Assembly (NCBI RefSeq): GCF_008180865.1
Contig: NZ_VTEX01000004.1
Span: 186,001-250,000, forward strand
Reading direction: 5' to 3'
DNA: 64,000 bases
Origin: Rossellomorea aquimaris
Lineage (GTDB): Bacteria; Bacillota; Bacilli; Bacillales; Bacillaceae_B
Shown here: one piece after another, positions 54,267 through 62,568 of the stretch
Numbering within the stretch: the first letter of the stretch is position 1
Layout: the number at the start of each line of letters is the position of its first letter
Made by a program: the position numbers and the translations under genes
The notes under the pieces: generated by a model
Seen by the model: only the letters and a program-made list of their open reading frames with translations
What the model was told of the DNA's origin: nothing
The model's database searches: none

Positions 54267-54333
54267 ATTACCAATCTCTCTATTTTATTGTTCTTAATTT
54301 ACAAGTATTTTAGTTTTTGAAGGAAGTGGTTAT

Positions 54334-55785
54334 ATGAAAGCAGCAGTGTATGTCCGTGTTAGTACCACTGAACAAGCCTCTGAAGGCTACTCTATTCGAG
54401 CACAGACAGACCGTTTAAAAGCTTACTGTGTGTCCCAGGGATGGGATATATTCGAAATCTACATTGATGATGGTTATAGTGCAAAAGACACCAACAGACC
54501 TAATCTGGAAAGGATGATGAAACATATTGAGCAAAATTTGGTTGATTGTGTCTTGGTTTATCGCCTAGACCGTTTGACTAGGTCAGTAAGGGATCTTTAT
54601 AACATTTTGGAAACGTTCGACAAATACGATTGTAAGTTTAAATCAGCTACAGAAGTATATGATACGACCACAGCAATGGGTAGGATGTTCATAACGATAG
54701 TAGCTGCTCTAGCTCAATGGGAGAGAGAAAATACAGGTGAGCGCATTCGCATGGGGATGGAACAAAAAGCACGTGAGGGCAATTGGGTAATTAACCAGGC
54801 TCCCTATGGATACGAATTAGATAAAGAAAACAAGACGCTTAAAATTAATGAAGAGGAAGCTCTAGCTGTAAAAAGAATTTTTGAATACTACCTCCAAGGG
54901 AAGGGAGTAAATAGCATTGCTGTAGAATTAAATCGATTGCAAATTCGTACAAAAACAAATGCCACATGGAATGATTTCAAGGTAAGATACATCCTCACTA
55001 ACCCGACCTATATTGGGAACATGAGATATAACTTTAGAGTGAACAAAGAAAATTACTTTGAAGTAGAAAATACCCATCCTCCAATTATCTCTAAAGAAAC
55101 TTATAACAGTATACAAAGAATTAGGGAAAGTAGGTCTGTTAATCATCCAAGAGCAACTACAAGTAAATTTATCTTTTCTGGAACCGCGAGATGTGCACGA
55201 TGTGGCAGTCCTCTTGCTGGGAAATACGGATATTCTAAAAGAGGAGAAAATGTCTATAAGCCTAGAGCCTATTATTGTTCTAGTAGTAGATTGGGTCAAT
55301 GCGATCAGAGAAACATGTCAGAGCGTTATTTAGAAACTCAGTTTATTAAGTATTTGGATACTTTTGATATTAATCCAGACATCGTTGAAGACCTTACTCA
55401 AATGGATGAAAATGATGAATCTAAAGATAGAATAGATATACTTACTAAAGAACTAAAGGAGATAGATAAACGTAGGAAAAAATGGCAGTACGCCTGGGTA
55501 AATGACTTGATAAATGATGAAGATTTCTCTGTTCGAATGGAAGAGGAAAAAAGTAAAGAAGAAGATGTAAATAAGCAGCTCTCTTCTCTTCAGCCTTCAA
55601 GGGAAAAAACGAACACTGAAGATCTTTCAGATATTCTATTGGATATAAAATCAAACTGGAACCATCTTGATGCATTGGAGAAAAAGATGTTGCTTCAGAT
55701 GTTCACTAAAAAAATTGTGGTTGATCGGGTTAGTGATCAGTTGAAACCTGATTGTTTGGAGATTAAAGAGGTTGAATTTTATTAA
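54334..55785 (+). CDS. int: Large serine recombinase (phage integrase)
   Basis: 483 residues. The catalytic domain (1-150) begins YVRVST with nucleophile Ser10 and has the DGYSAKDTNRP and YRLDRLTR blocks. A recombinase domain and a zinc ribbon (CARCGSPLAG and YYCSSS...GQC, about 285-325) follow, then a coiled coil (about 370-440). The architecture is that of the A118/phiC31-type integrases, which use short cores and need a directionality factor to excise. Start ATG 54334 after GAAGGAAG. Confidence 0.95.
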   Translation: MKAAVYVRVSTTEQASEGYSIRAQTDRLKAYCVSQGWDIFEIYIDDGYSAKDTNRPNLERMMKHIEQNLVDCVLVYRLDRLTRSVRDLYNILETFDKYDCKFKSATEVYDTTTAMGRMFITIVAALAQWERENTGERIRMGMEQKAREGNWVINQAPYGYELDKENKTLKINEEEALAVKRIFEYYLQGKGVNSIAVELNRLQIRTKTNATWNDFKVRYILTNPTYIGNMRYNFRVNKENYFEVENTHPPIISKETYNSIQRIRESRSVNHPRATTSKFIFSGTARCARCGSPLAGKYGYSKRGENVYKPRAYYCSSSRLGQCDQRNMSERYLETQFIKYLDTFDINPDIVEDLTQMDENDESKDRIDILTKELKEIDKRRKKWQYAWVNDLINDEDFSVRMEEEKSKEEDVNKQLSSLQPSREKTNTEDLSDILLDIKSNWNHLDALEKKMLLQMFTKKIVVDRVSDQLKPDCLEIKEVEFY

Positions 55786-56064
55786 ATTTTAATTTTTTAT
55801 TTTCCTTCTCCAGTATACTTTAGCCGAAGAACTAAAATTAAACTCTACTGAAGTTTTTCATCGAACTATACATTAACTTTGTAAGCTCACACTTTGAAAT
55901 CCTTATGCATATATTATATTGGGAAATGTCAAAACACTCTTTAGGGTATAGGAGTCAACCTTGTCCGTTGATTCCTTTTTATTCTGTCAAAAAAATAAAA
56001 CTTTTGTCGTAATACTTTCCAATCACCTCCATATTCAGGCATAATGTTACATGAGGTGATTAAT

Positions 56065-56205
56065 TTGGTAGAAGAGTTTGAACTTTTTTTGTTTATAAAA
56101 CATTTAGGTGAATTATTTGAAGAATACCTTATATGTGAGTCACCTGACTTAAGAGATATCATCTTAGATGAAATTCAATTTTTCGTTGAAATAATTAATT
56201 CATGA
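56065..56205 (+). CDS. Small acidic protein downstream of the integrase
   Basis: 46 residues from TTG at 56065 with GAGGTGAT upstream (an ATG at 56044 would add seven). Very acidic and helical: MVEEFELFLFIKHLGELFEE. It lies alone between integrase and attR. A recombination directionality factor is one possible role but the sequence gives no proof. 55786-56064 has no gene. Confidence 0.5.
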   Translation: MVEEFELFLFIKHLGELFEEYLICESPDLRDIILDEIQFFVEIINS

Positions 56206-56732
56206 ATCTGTTTTATTTTATATTCAAAGGAAGAAGAACCTCTTGCAGAATATTTGTCATATCCGCAAATATACAGGCAAATAAAGAATAAAACATATTA
56301 TAATATTACCATAAGGAAATATCCAAAATGTTTCTTCCATTCCGTGTTATAAATTTGTGGCGGTCCAGGGGATCGATCCTTTTTTATAATTTTGAATTTA
56401 TGATGCACTCCTAATATATTTGTCGACTTTAATCACTTACGACTATTCATTTGAGAAAAAAATAAAGACTAGGTTGCAAAAAAGTGGGTAAAATCTACTT
56501 TGTGAGAGTCAAAGAGGTCATCCACCTACCTTTTTGATCTTCCAATATATTTTTGTACTCCACTGAAACATGTTCACTAAAACGATTAGCTGAACATGTT
56601 TCTTTGATTTCATCCTTTAAGAAGGGAAATGTGACCCCAGTTCGGCAAAAGTGACCTCTCTCAAGTGAGAATATTAATCCATTCCTATATTTTCAAAAAA
56701 TAAAATATCATTTTGAATGATGCCTTTAAAGA
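56206..56732. other. Non-coding interval, possible decayed transposon end
   Basis: 527 bp with no supported gene. GTGACCCC and GTGACCTC repeats near 56632-56656 recall terminal repeats of IS21-like elements, but no transposase frame remains. Confidence 0.3.
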
Positions 56733-56780
56733 AAAAACACTCAGGTTACTGTTGCTTCTTCAGTCAACCTGAGTGTTTTT
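56733..56780 (-). terminator. Terminator of the manganese catalase gene
   Basis: AAAAACACTCAGGTT / AACCTGAGTGTTTTT, a 15-bp stem, 19 bp after the stop. Confidence 0.9.
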
Positions 56781-56798
56781 ATAGGTCTATAAACAGAA

Positions 56799-57638
56799 TT
56801 ATTTCATCATTGGAGGCATCGGAACGGTGGCATGTACATATTTAGGAGCAGGAGCCAGTTTGGGTTTCGATCCGAATGGACCAGGCTCACTGATATATTG
56901 GAAATTCGCTTTCCCGTCCATGCTAGGTCCGCTCGCCCATCGTCCTTCGGCACTCGCTTCTCCTCTGGATAGATTATAAAGATCATATGAAACAGCCTGC
57001 TTTTCAAGCTCTCTCGGGAACGTAGTCGGTACGACAATATCCCCTTCACGCTCTTCAAGTTCTGCAATGGCTGCCGCCCATTGATTCTGATGCGCCGTGT
57101 CACGGGCGATCAAGAAAGAAAGCGTATCGCGAACACCCGGGTCATCACTCAGTTCATACAGTCTCACTGCCTGCAATCGGCCCATTGATTCTGCCGTTAG
57201 GTTGGCACGGAAATCGGCCAGGAGGTTCCCGCTTGCCCCGATATATGACGCTGTCCAGCGATTTCCCACACTATCCACCGGCATCGCACCTAACCCGCTC
57301 ACAATCACATGCTGTGGATTCATTCCACCCATTGCTGCCGCGAGCACCGGATTACTCTTATACATCGCTTCCTGTTCAGATACGGGGGCACCATCCAGCA
57401 GGCGGGCAATAAGTGTGGCCAGTAATTCTACATGAGCGATTTCCTCCGTCCCGATGTCCAGGCACAAATCACGAAATTTTTTGTCCGCCCGTCCGTTGAA
57501 ACCCTGGAATAAATATTGCATCATCACCGAAATTTCTCCGTATTGTCCACCAAGAATTTCTTGTAGCTGGTTTGCATAAGCCGGGTTTGGCCGGCTCGGT
57601 TTCGCTTCATACTGAAGCTCCTTTATGTGATAGAACAC
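56799..57638 (-). CDS. Manganese catalase
   Basis: 279 residues, similar in length to B. subtilis YdbD. Ferritin-like fold with the dimanganese ligands in GQYGEISVMMQYLFQG (Glu35), TEEIAHVELLATLI (Glu and His near 66-69), LTAESMGRLQAVRLYE and ARDTAHQNQW. It dismutates hydrogen peroxide without heme. Base composition is clearly richer in G+C than the surrounding phage genes, which suggests separate acquisition. It lies inside the prophage, between integrase and attR. Confidence 0.92.
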   Translation of the reverse strand: MFYHIKELQYEAKPSRPNPAYANQLQEILGGQYGEISVMMQYLFQGFNGRADKKFRDLCLDIGTEEIAHVELLATLIARLLDGAPVSEQEAMYKSNPVLAAAMGGMNPQHVIVSGLGAMPVDSVGNRWTASYIGASGNLLADFRANLTAESMGRLQAVRLYELSDDPGVRDTLSFLIARDTAHQNQWAAAIAELEEREGDIVVPTTFPRELEKQAVSYDLYNLSRGEASAEGRWASGPSMDGKANFQYISEPGPFGSKPKLAPAPKYVHATVPMPPMMK

Positions 57639-57794
57639 AGTCTCATCACCTCTGCCTTTTTGTTTATTAACACCAATCTACTTTATGTAAAAGTGTGGTT
57701 TCATGTGAACAAAAAATAGCAGGGAAGCTAAACGACTTAATTATGTCTAATTGTTGATTCCTATTCAGAACACAATCCATTAAATATCTGCATG

Positions 57795-57840
57795 GTTCTT
57801 TTAATATGACTGGGTGACCTGTTAAAGCAGCCCTCACCGC
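57795..57840. other. attR, right attachment site of the comGA prophage
   Basis: Core TGACC at 57815-57819 (GGTCA on the comGA strand). To the right is the 5' half of comGA; to the left is phage sequence. Joining the phage arms of attL and attR gives an attP with the dyad ACTGGTCACCCAGT. Confidence 0.85.
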
Positions 57841-58485
57841 AATTTCCGCTGTTTCCCGATCCCGTATCTCCCCCACCATAATAATATCGGGATCATGCCT
57901 CAATATCGCTTTTAAACCAGCGGAATACGTAATCCCCGCTTTTTCATTCACTTGAATTTGCACCATTTCTTCATGAAGCTTCTCTACGGGATCTTCAAGA
58001 GTGATCACATTACGGTTCAGGGCAACGGAACAATGGTGGACAAGGGAATACAAAGTTGTCGTTTTCCCACTGCCAGTTGGACCTGTAAATATAATGAGAC
58101 CATGAGAATACATAAGTAGAGCGAGTAATTTTTTTGCAGATGAAGGATACAGGGACATTTTATCGATTGGGATTTGATACTTTTGGGGGAGTATTCGAAT
58201 GACTAGACTTTCTTTTAAATGAGTGGTTGGTAAGGTAGAAATTCTGAGTGATAGAGGTGTACCTCGAACGGTAAGACTGAAGGAGCCACTTTGAGGTTTT
58301 CGTTTTTCTCCAATGTCCATGGAAGCCATGAACTTTAAATGGGCTATCAATCGTTCTGCCTGATCCGAATCAACGGTGTGGAACGGTACTAATACCCCGA
58401 GCTTTCTAAACTGAATCAAGTAATCTTTCGTTCTTGGTATGACATGAACATCTGTCGCATCACCGCTGAAAGCTTCTCCAATCAT
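57820..58485 (-). pseudogene. comGA: comGA, 5' half (split by prophage)
   Basis: N-terminal part of the competence ATPase: DIGEKRKPQSG, Walker A GPTGSGKTTTLYSL, the VTLEDPVEK Asp box and VGEIRDRETAEIAVRAAL Walker B. After Gly-His the frame leaves comGA and adds 48 phage-encoded residues before stopping at 57667. The first ATG is 58485, but the homologous frame is open upstream; an ATA at 58518 stands seven bases after AAAGGTGG and would give a 357-residue intact protein, near the 356 of B. subtilis. Without the C-terminal third the ATPase should be inactive. Confidence 0.93.
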
Positions 58486-58734
58486 TACTTCCGATAAGGA
58501 TTCTACTGAGTGAAATATATAGGCACCACCTTTCTGTTTTCTTAACTTAAGATATACGACATTAACTTACAAAATCCTTCTTTTTCCTTAAATTTTTTTC
58601 TCACCAAATACTTAAGGATAACTGAAATTATTTCTTCATTGCTCAAACCCGACCACAGTCATTCACACATTCACCCCTCGCCCATATACATAAAAAGAAT
58701 AATAATCATAAAACGAAAGTGGTGACAATATCCC
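58486..58734 (-). promoter_or_regulatory. comG operon upstream region
   Basis: 249 bp between divergent comGA and the cupin gene. The minus strand has the ribosome binding site AAAGGTGG and several A-tract/T-tract pairs around 58575-58610 that could be ComK boxes (AAAA-N5-TTTT), none of them perfect. Confidence 0.4.
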
Positions 58735-59373
58735 ATGAGTAAATACATGGATTACACCTCTCCGGAAGCTCAATTCTTTTTTGATGTTAATAAAAGTCCC
58801 TTATTTAAAAAAGACAATCAAAATTTAATAAATATCTTAGGGGTAAATCAGTTGAATACGTTGGATAACTCTTCCCTGCTTGATATCTATTTAAGTAAAC
58901 ATAATTTTGTGGAACCACATTACCACCAGAATGCAGCTGAACTGGTCTATTGCATTTCTGGTGGAGCTGTTGTTTCCATGCTCAATCCATATACTAAGGA
59001 AGTCTTAAATTTCCGTATTTCACCTGGACAGGTGGCAAATGTTCCACAAGGCTGGTGGCATTATGAAGAAGCAACCCAGGATCAAACTCACCTATTGGCC
59101 ATTTTTAATGCCCCTACACCGGAAGTGATATTAGGTTCGGATATCTTAAAGTTCACCCCTTCAAGTGTCATGGCGTACAATTATTGCATGGATGAAGGTG
59201 CTTGGATCAAATCGACAGAAAAGGTGAAACCAAGTACTTACATCGGTCCTGCTTGCTTAGATCCAGATAGGCATTTATCTCAACGACAATCCCATTTCGC
59301 CTATTCCCCATATCACTATCACTATCAGCCAAACCCTTATCATCATCGTCAGTGCATTCCAAAAACCTTTTAA
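58735..59373 (+). CDS. Cupin-domain protein
   Basis: 212 residues. One cupin domain: EPHYHQNAAELVYCISGGA supplies the H-x-H...E metal ligands and VPQGWWHYEEA the second-motif histidine (about residues 60-115). The C-terminus (about 180-212) is rich in His, Tyr and Pro (SPYHYHYQPNPYHHRQ), as in some spore-coat proteins. A spore-surface role is inferred only. Divergent from comGA. Confidence 0.82.
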   Translation: MSKYMDYTSPEAQFFFDVNKSPLFKKDNQNLINILGVNQLNTLDNSSLLDIYLSKHNFVEPHYHQNAAELVYCISGGAVVSMLNPYTKEVLNFRISPGQVANVPQGWWHYEEATQDQTHLLAIFNAPTPEVILGSDILKFTPSSVMAYNYCMDEGAWIKSTEKVKPSTYIGPACLDPDRHLSQRQSHFAYSPYHYHYQPNPYHHRQCIPKTF

Positions 59374-59452
59374 AAAGCGGAGAGAACTTTTATTAAAAAC
59401 TAATGAATAGAATATCAAAATACAACCATACTATATTTTGTAAAGACGACAA

Positions 59453-59524
59453 TGGGCTATAGCCAAGCGGTAAGGCATCGCACTTTGACTGCGACATGCG
59501 TTGGTTCGAATCCAGCTAGCCCAG
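59453..59524 (+). tRNA. tRNA-Gln (anticodon TTG)
   Basis: Acceptor stem TGGGCTA / TAGCCCA, D arm AGCCAAGCGGTAAGGC, anticodon loop CTTTGAC with TTG, T arm GGTTCGAATCC. 72 nt plus no encoded CCA. It folds in the standard way. Confidence 0.96.
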
Positions 59525-59528
59525 TACT

Positions 59529-59676
59529 AAAAGCAGAGGCGGCTCGTTCAGAGGCGACAAGCATAAGATGAGGCACCCGGAAAGGCGCTCTTTGTCTTTT
59601 TGGGTGAGCTTATGACCTCGAGCCTCTAGCCGCCGGAGCTGGATAATCTAAAAGCAGCGGCGGCTCGTTCAGCCCC
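59529..59676. repeat. Bacillaceae-type intergenic repeat, one full and one partial copy
   Basis: AAAGCAGAGGCGGCTCGTTCAG (split here as positions 59529-59550) opens a GC-rich element that can fold on itself and ends with CTAGCCGCCGGAGCTGGAT (about 59627-59644). The first 25 bp or so recur at 59650-59676. The sequence type recurs between genes of Bacillaceae genomes, as I remember; function unknown. Confidence 0.55.
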
Positions 59677-59684
59677 ACTACCAC

Positions 59685-59730
59685 ATTGAAAACGGCAGGC
59701 ACTTTGTGAAAAGTGCCTGCCGTTTTCAAT
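59685..59730. terminator. Strong bidirectional terminator
   Basis: 18-bp perfect stem (ATTGAAAACGGCAGGCAC and its complement) around a 10-base loop; serves mgsR on the minus strand. Confidence 0.88.
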
Positions 59731-59754
59731 CCAACTTATTTTTAATTATTACAT

Positions 59755-60141
59755 TCAACTGCTTTTCTTCAACGATCTGTTCTTGTTCGCAAGGCTTTGT
59801 AATCCCTCTGGATTGTATCCGACCACCAGCTTTTTACCGTCTGTTAATAAGGGTCTGCGAAGAAGTTTTGGCTCTTCAATAATTAATTTAATCACTTCTG
59901 ATAGAGGTAAATCGTTCACATCTTTACCTAAGTCTTTGAAGGTTTGGCTTCTTGTAGCCAATATTTCATCAAGTCCATCGGTGGTCAGGGATAGTAGCTC
60001 CATTAGCTCTCTATGGGTAGGTGTCTCTCTGAATAGATGTCTTTCATCAAAATCGACGGAATGGGCAGTTAACCATTTTTTGGCTTTTCGGCAAGAGGTA
60101 CAGCTTGGATAAGTAAAAAATGTCAGGTTATTCACTTTCAT
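59755..60141 (-). CDS. mgsR: Spx/MgsR-family regulator
   Basis: 128 residues of the Spx/ArsC fold. CTSC at residues 14-17 is the redox switch motif; LLRRPLLTDGKKLVVGYNPE is the usual family end. In B. subtilis MgsR (YqgZ) binds RNA polymerase and controls part of the general stress response. Its position beside yqgY and near comG matches that gene. Confidence 0.9.
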   Translation of the reverse strand: MKVNNLTFFTYPSCTSCRKAKKWLTAHSVDFDERHLFRETPTHRELMELLSLTTDGLDEILATRSQTFKDLGKDVNDLPLSEVIKLIIEEPKLLRRPLLTDGKKLVVGYNPEGLQSLANKNRSLKKSS

Positions 60142-60353
60142 GACCTCCTTAAATTTGAGCTTGCATGTTTATGATATGTTAAACATATTGTACATTAATT
60201 GTATAACTTTTGTATAGTAATATCCCTTAGGAATTTGTGAACTTTTTATAAACAATGAATGAAGCAAGCTATAATAGGCTTTCCCTTCATATCCATTCTT
60301 TTTCTTGAGGCTTATAATAGAGCTATTAACTACAAAATTGGGGTGTTTTTTGA

Positions 60354-61052
60354 ATGGATATGACACTGAAGGTTACAAGCGTACTTTCAGACCCGACCCG
60401 GTATTCCATTTACTTGTACATTAGTGAGAGAAAACATGAGCTTTCAGTTCAAGACATCGCTGAGAAGTTTCATATTCACCCGAATGTTGCCCGTCTACAC
60501 CTATCAAAGCTTGAGGAAATAGGAGTGTTGCAATCAGAATATGTAAAGACCGGCAAAGGTGGCAGGCCAGGCAAACGATATATTCCATCTGAAGAACTCG
60601 TTCAGTTATCCTTTCCTCCTCGAAACTTCCGCTTACTTAGCGACCTCACCATTGCCTCATTAGCTAAGCTCGGAGAAGAGGGTTTTAAGGTGCTGGTGGA
60701 CACAGGATATGAGTACGGTAAAAGCTTGGTGGACCACTATCTTGAAAGCCGTAACTTATCCTTAGTTGGGGTAACTCATGCTGAAAAGCTGCATGTATTA
60801 TCAGAAATTGCCAAATCGATCGGTTTTACTTTAGATGAGTCAATCGGTGATTCATATCAAATCAAGTTCCACTATGATCATTGCCCTTTTCATGAGAATG
60901 CTCAGCTGGAACCGGTGTTCATATGTGGTTTACACAACGCATTATTAAAAGGGATGTTTGAAACTCTATACTCTGTGGAAGAATTTAAACAAGAAGAAAA
61001 TATGATAAATGACTGTTCCACGTGTAGATATCACGTAATCGTCACAAACTAA
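60354..61052 (+). CDS. ArsR-like transcriptional regulator with C-terminal cysteine cluster
   Basis: 232 residues. N-terminal winged helix (residues 5-70: DPTRYSIYLYISERKHELSV, VARLHLSKLEEIGVLQSEYV, GGRPGKRYIP). The C-terminal domain has DHCPFHENA, FICGLHNAL and NDCSTCRYHV, a Cys/His set like SufR-type iron-sulfur or metal sensors. Family COG2345-like. The target genes are not evident; it reads toward yqgY. Confidence 0.82.
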   Translation: MDMTLKVTSVLSDPTRYSIYLYISERKHELSVQDIAEKFHIHPNVARLHLSKLEEIGVLQSEYVKTGKGGRPGKRYIPSEELVQLSFPPRNFRLLSDLTIASLAKLGEEGFKVLVDTGYEYGKSLVDHYLESRNLSLVGVTHAEKLHVLSEIAKSIGFTLDESIGDSYQIKFHYDHCPFHENAQLEPVFICGLHNALLKGMFETLYSVEEFKQEENMINDCSTCRYHVIVTN

Positions 61053-61133
61053 AAGCAAACGGATATTTACTTTTATGGTAGTATTCATTTATAATATTGA
61101 ATGATGGACTTAGGGTGCAAAGGAGGGTTACAT

Positions 61134-61379
61134 ATGGATCGTATGTTTAGAGTTCTTGGATTTTGGACTGGTATTTTTGCTGTAATGTTCTATCTTGGTG
61201 ATATGACCACGACATCATTAATCTTTTTAGGCCAAACAGGATTCTTCATTATGCTTAGCTATTTAAAACTGTCCGAACGTATGTATATTTACATTTTCGG
61301 TGCTTACTTAACAGTGTTCTTTGCTGGATTTACTTATTGGACGACCTTTATGATGACTCCGGGTGCAGGAGGACACTAA
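61134..61379 (+). CDS. yqgY: DUF2626 membrane protein YqgY
   Basis: 81 residues from ATG at 61134 with AAGGAGG seven bases upstream. About three hydrophobic segments; MDRMFRVLGFWTGIFAVMFY and the MMTPGAGGH end match YqgY. Function unknown. Confidence 0.9.
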   Translation: MDRMFRVLGFWTGIFAVMFYLGDMTTTSLIFLGQTGFFIMLSYLKLSERMYIYIFGAYLTVFFAGFTYWTTFMMTPGAGGH

Positions 61380-61380
61380 A

Positions 61381-61420
61381 AAAATTCCCTTTAGCTTATG
61401 GCTAAAGGGAATTTTTTTTG
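61381..61420. terminator. Terminator between yqgY and yqgX
   Basis: AAAATTCCCTTTAGC / GCTAAAGGGAATTTT with a T run. Confidence 0.9.
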
Positions 61421-61426
61421 TGAATG

Positions 61427-62062
61427 TTAAAATCCATTCAAAAATGGATTTGAATCCATCTCTCCTTCGATCGATGTTTCCGGTCCGTGACCAGGTAGAA
61501 CCGTTGTAGTCTCAGGCAGCGTTAATAACTTTTCATGAATGCTTGCCAGGAGCTCTTTATGATTTCCTCCAGGTAAATCGGATCGTCCGATACTGCCCAT
61601 AAATAATGTATCTCCCGCTAATACGATTCCACTTTCTTGTACATAATAAGAAATACTACCTGGTGAATGACCAGGCGTTTCAAATAGTTCTAGCTGAAAA
61701 TCGCCAATGTTCAGGTGTTTTTCATTTGTTAATATGTAATCAGCAGGCTTAAGTCGGATCAGATCACCCATCATGAATAATTGAGATCCGTTTAAAGCAG
61801 GATCCAGTAACCACATAGCTTCTTTCTCGTGAATATATACTGGAATGCTATAGTTGTCACGTACTTGATCAACTGCTCCAATATGATCAAAATGAGCATG
61901 AGTAAGGAGAATGGCTAACGGAGTTAACGAATGATTCTCTAACCACTGAATCAGTTTCTCCCCTTCTCCTCCCGGATCCACGACCAGGCATTCATTTTTT
62001 GTGTTCCATAGAATATAGCAGTTGGTTTGTAACGGGCCTAACGGAATTTGTTTCCACTGCAA
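61427..62062 (-). CDS. yqgX: MBL-fold hydrolase YqgX
   Basis: 211 residues from TTG at 62062 with GGAGGTGG upstream; this gives MQWKQIPLGPLQTNCYIL, aligned with the B. subtilis start, whereas the upstream ATG at 62140 adds 26 unrelated residues. THAHFDHIGA is the dinuclear zinc motif, with TPGHSPGS, SGDTLF-like AGDTLFMGSIGRSD and LPGHGPET further on. It is glyoxalase II-like; the substrate is not certain. Confidence 0.92.
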   Translation of the reverse strand: MQWKQIPLGPLQTNCYILWNTKNECLVVDPGGEGEKLIQWLENHSLTPLAILLTHAHFDHIGAVDQVRDNYSIPVYIHEKEAMWLLDPALNGSQLFMMGDLIRLKPADYILTNEKHLNIGDFQLELFETPGHSPGSISYYVQESGIVLAGDTLFMGSIGRSDLPGGNHKELLASIHEKLLTLPETTTVLPGHGPETSIEGEMDSNPFLNGF

Positions 62063-62261
62063 CGTATCCACCTCCAAATGTGATACTATTATTGTAGCAG
62101 AACTTATCACATCATAAAAACATGGTGGCAAGAGCGCCATAGAAGTGTCAAATTTTTGACCTCGACAAACAGAGGAAAAAAATATAAAATGTTAATGAGT
62201 GCATTTATGTACATATGGTTATCAGGTAGTAAAACGCATTTTAATGAAAGGGGTCATATAA

Positions 62262-62435
62262 ATGGGTCTTGTAATTATTACAGCATTGGTTACATTATTA
62301 GCTTTGTTTGCGGTAGTAAGCACTTTCAAAAACAAGAACGCTATGGGAATTCTTTTCTCCCTGGCAACATTAGGTGTTTTTGGTTGGTTTACAATTATGA
62401 CTGTCCTTCACTCTGGTTACCCAGGTGGGCATTAA
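62262..62435 (+). CDS. yqgW: DUF2759 membrane protein YqgW
   Basis: 57 residues, ATG at 62262 with AAAGGGGTC upstream. Two hydrophobic helices (MGLVIITALVTLLALFAVVS and a second) and end HSGYPGGH, matching YqgW. Function unknown. Confidence 0.87.
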   Translation: MGLVIITALVTLLALFAVVSTFKNKNAMGILFSLATLGVFGWFTIMTVLHSGYPGGH

Positions 62436-62454
62436 TTAAACAATGAATACTCAT

Positions 62455-62491
62455 AAAAAAGCCTTCCGTTTCATAACGGAAGGCTTTTTTA
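62455..62491 (+). terminator. Terminator of yqgW
   Basis: AAAAAAGCCTTCCGTT / AACGGAAGGCTTTTTT. Confidence 0.9.
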
Positions 62492-62500
62492 CTTTCGATT

Positions 62501-62568
62501 AGGGTACTTGAAAGTTATGTAGGCACTAAAAAGTACCCTATAGACCTTTACGATGGGTACGTTATAAT
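62501..62568 (+). promoter_or_regulatory. Putative HxlR-type operator and promoter
   Basis: AGGGTACTT (62501-62509) and AAGTACCCT (62531-62539) form a perfect inverted repeat; GGGTAC recurs at 62555-62560 next to TATAAT (62563-62568). The -35 element is poor. Autoregulation by the downstream HxlR-type protein is inferred. Confidence 0.5.

Larger units (their letters stand above)
13106..57819. mobile_element. Temperate siphovirus prophage integrated in comGA (about 44.7 kb)
   Basis: The element has every module of a functional temperate tailed phage: integrase, repressors, recombination and replication genes, terminase, portal, head, long non-contractile tail with tape measure, lysis genes and cargo. 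No module appears broken. Its limits are set by the two halves of comGA and the shared GGTCA core. The long tape measure, distal tail protein and lack of sheath genes indicate a siphovirus. Head genes (portal, Mu-F-like protein, scaffold, coat order) resemble SPP1/A118-type phages. Confidence 0.95.

Noticed and set aside
56600..56700. IS21-like insertion sequence
   Set aside because: Only short GTGACC-type repeats are seen; no transposase or helper frame and no target duplication were found.
57667..57819. 48-residue C-terminal extension of the comGA 5' half as a phage-made fusion with its own function
   Set aside because: It is read-through into phage DNA after attR, has no recognisable domain, and reads antisense-like low-complexity sequence; no evidence for function.
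59453..59524. tRNA-Gln near the prophage as possible integration site
   Set aside because: The tRNA is intact, 1.6 kb outside the prophage, and no copy of its 3' end occurs at the left side. The split comGA gives the true site.
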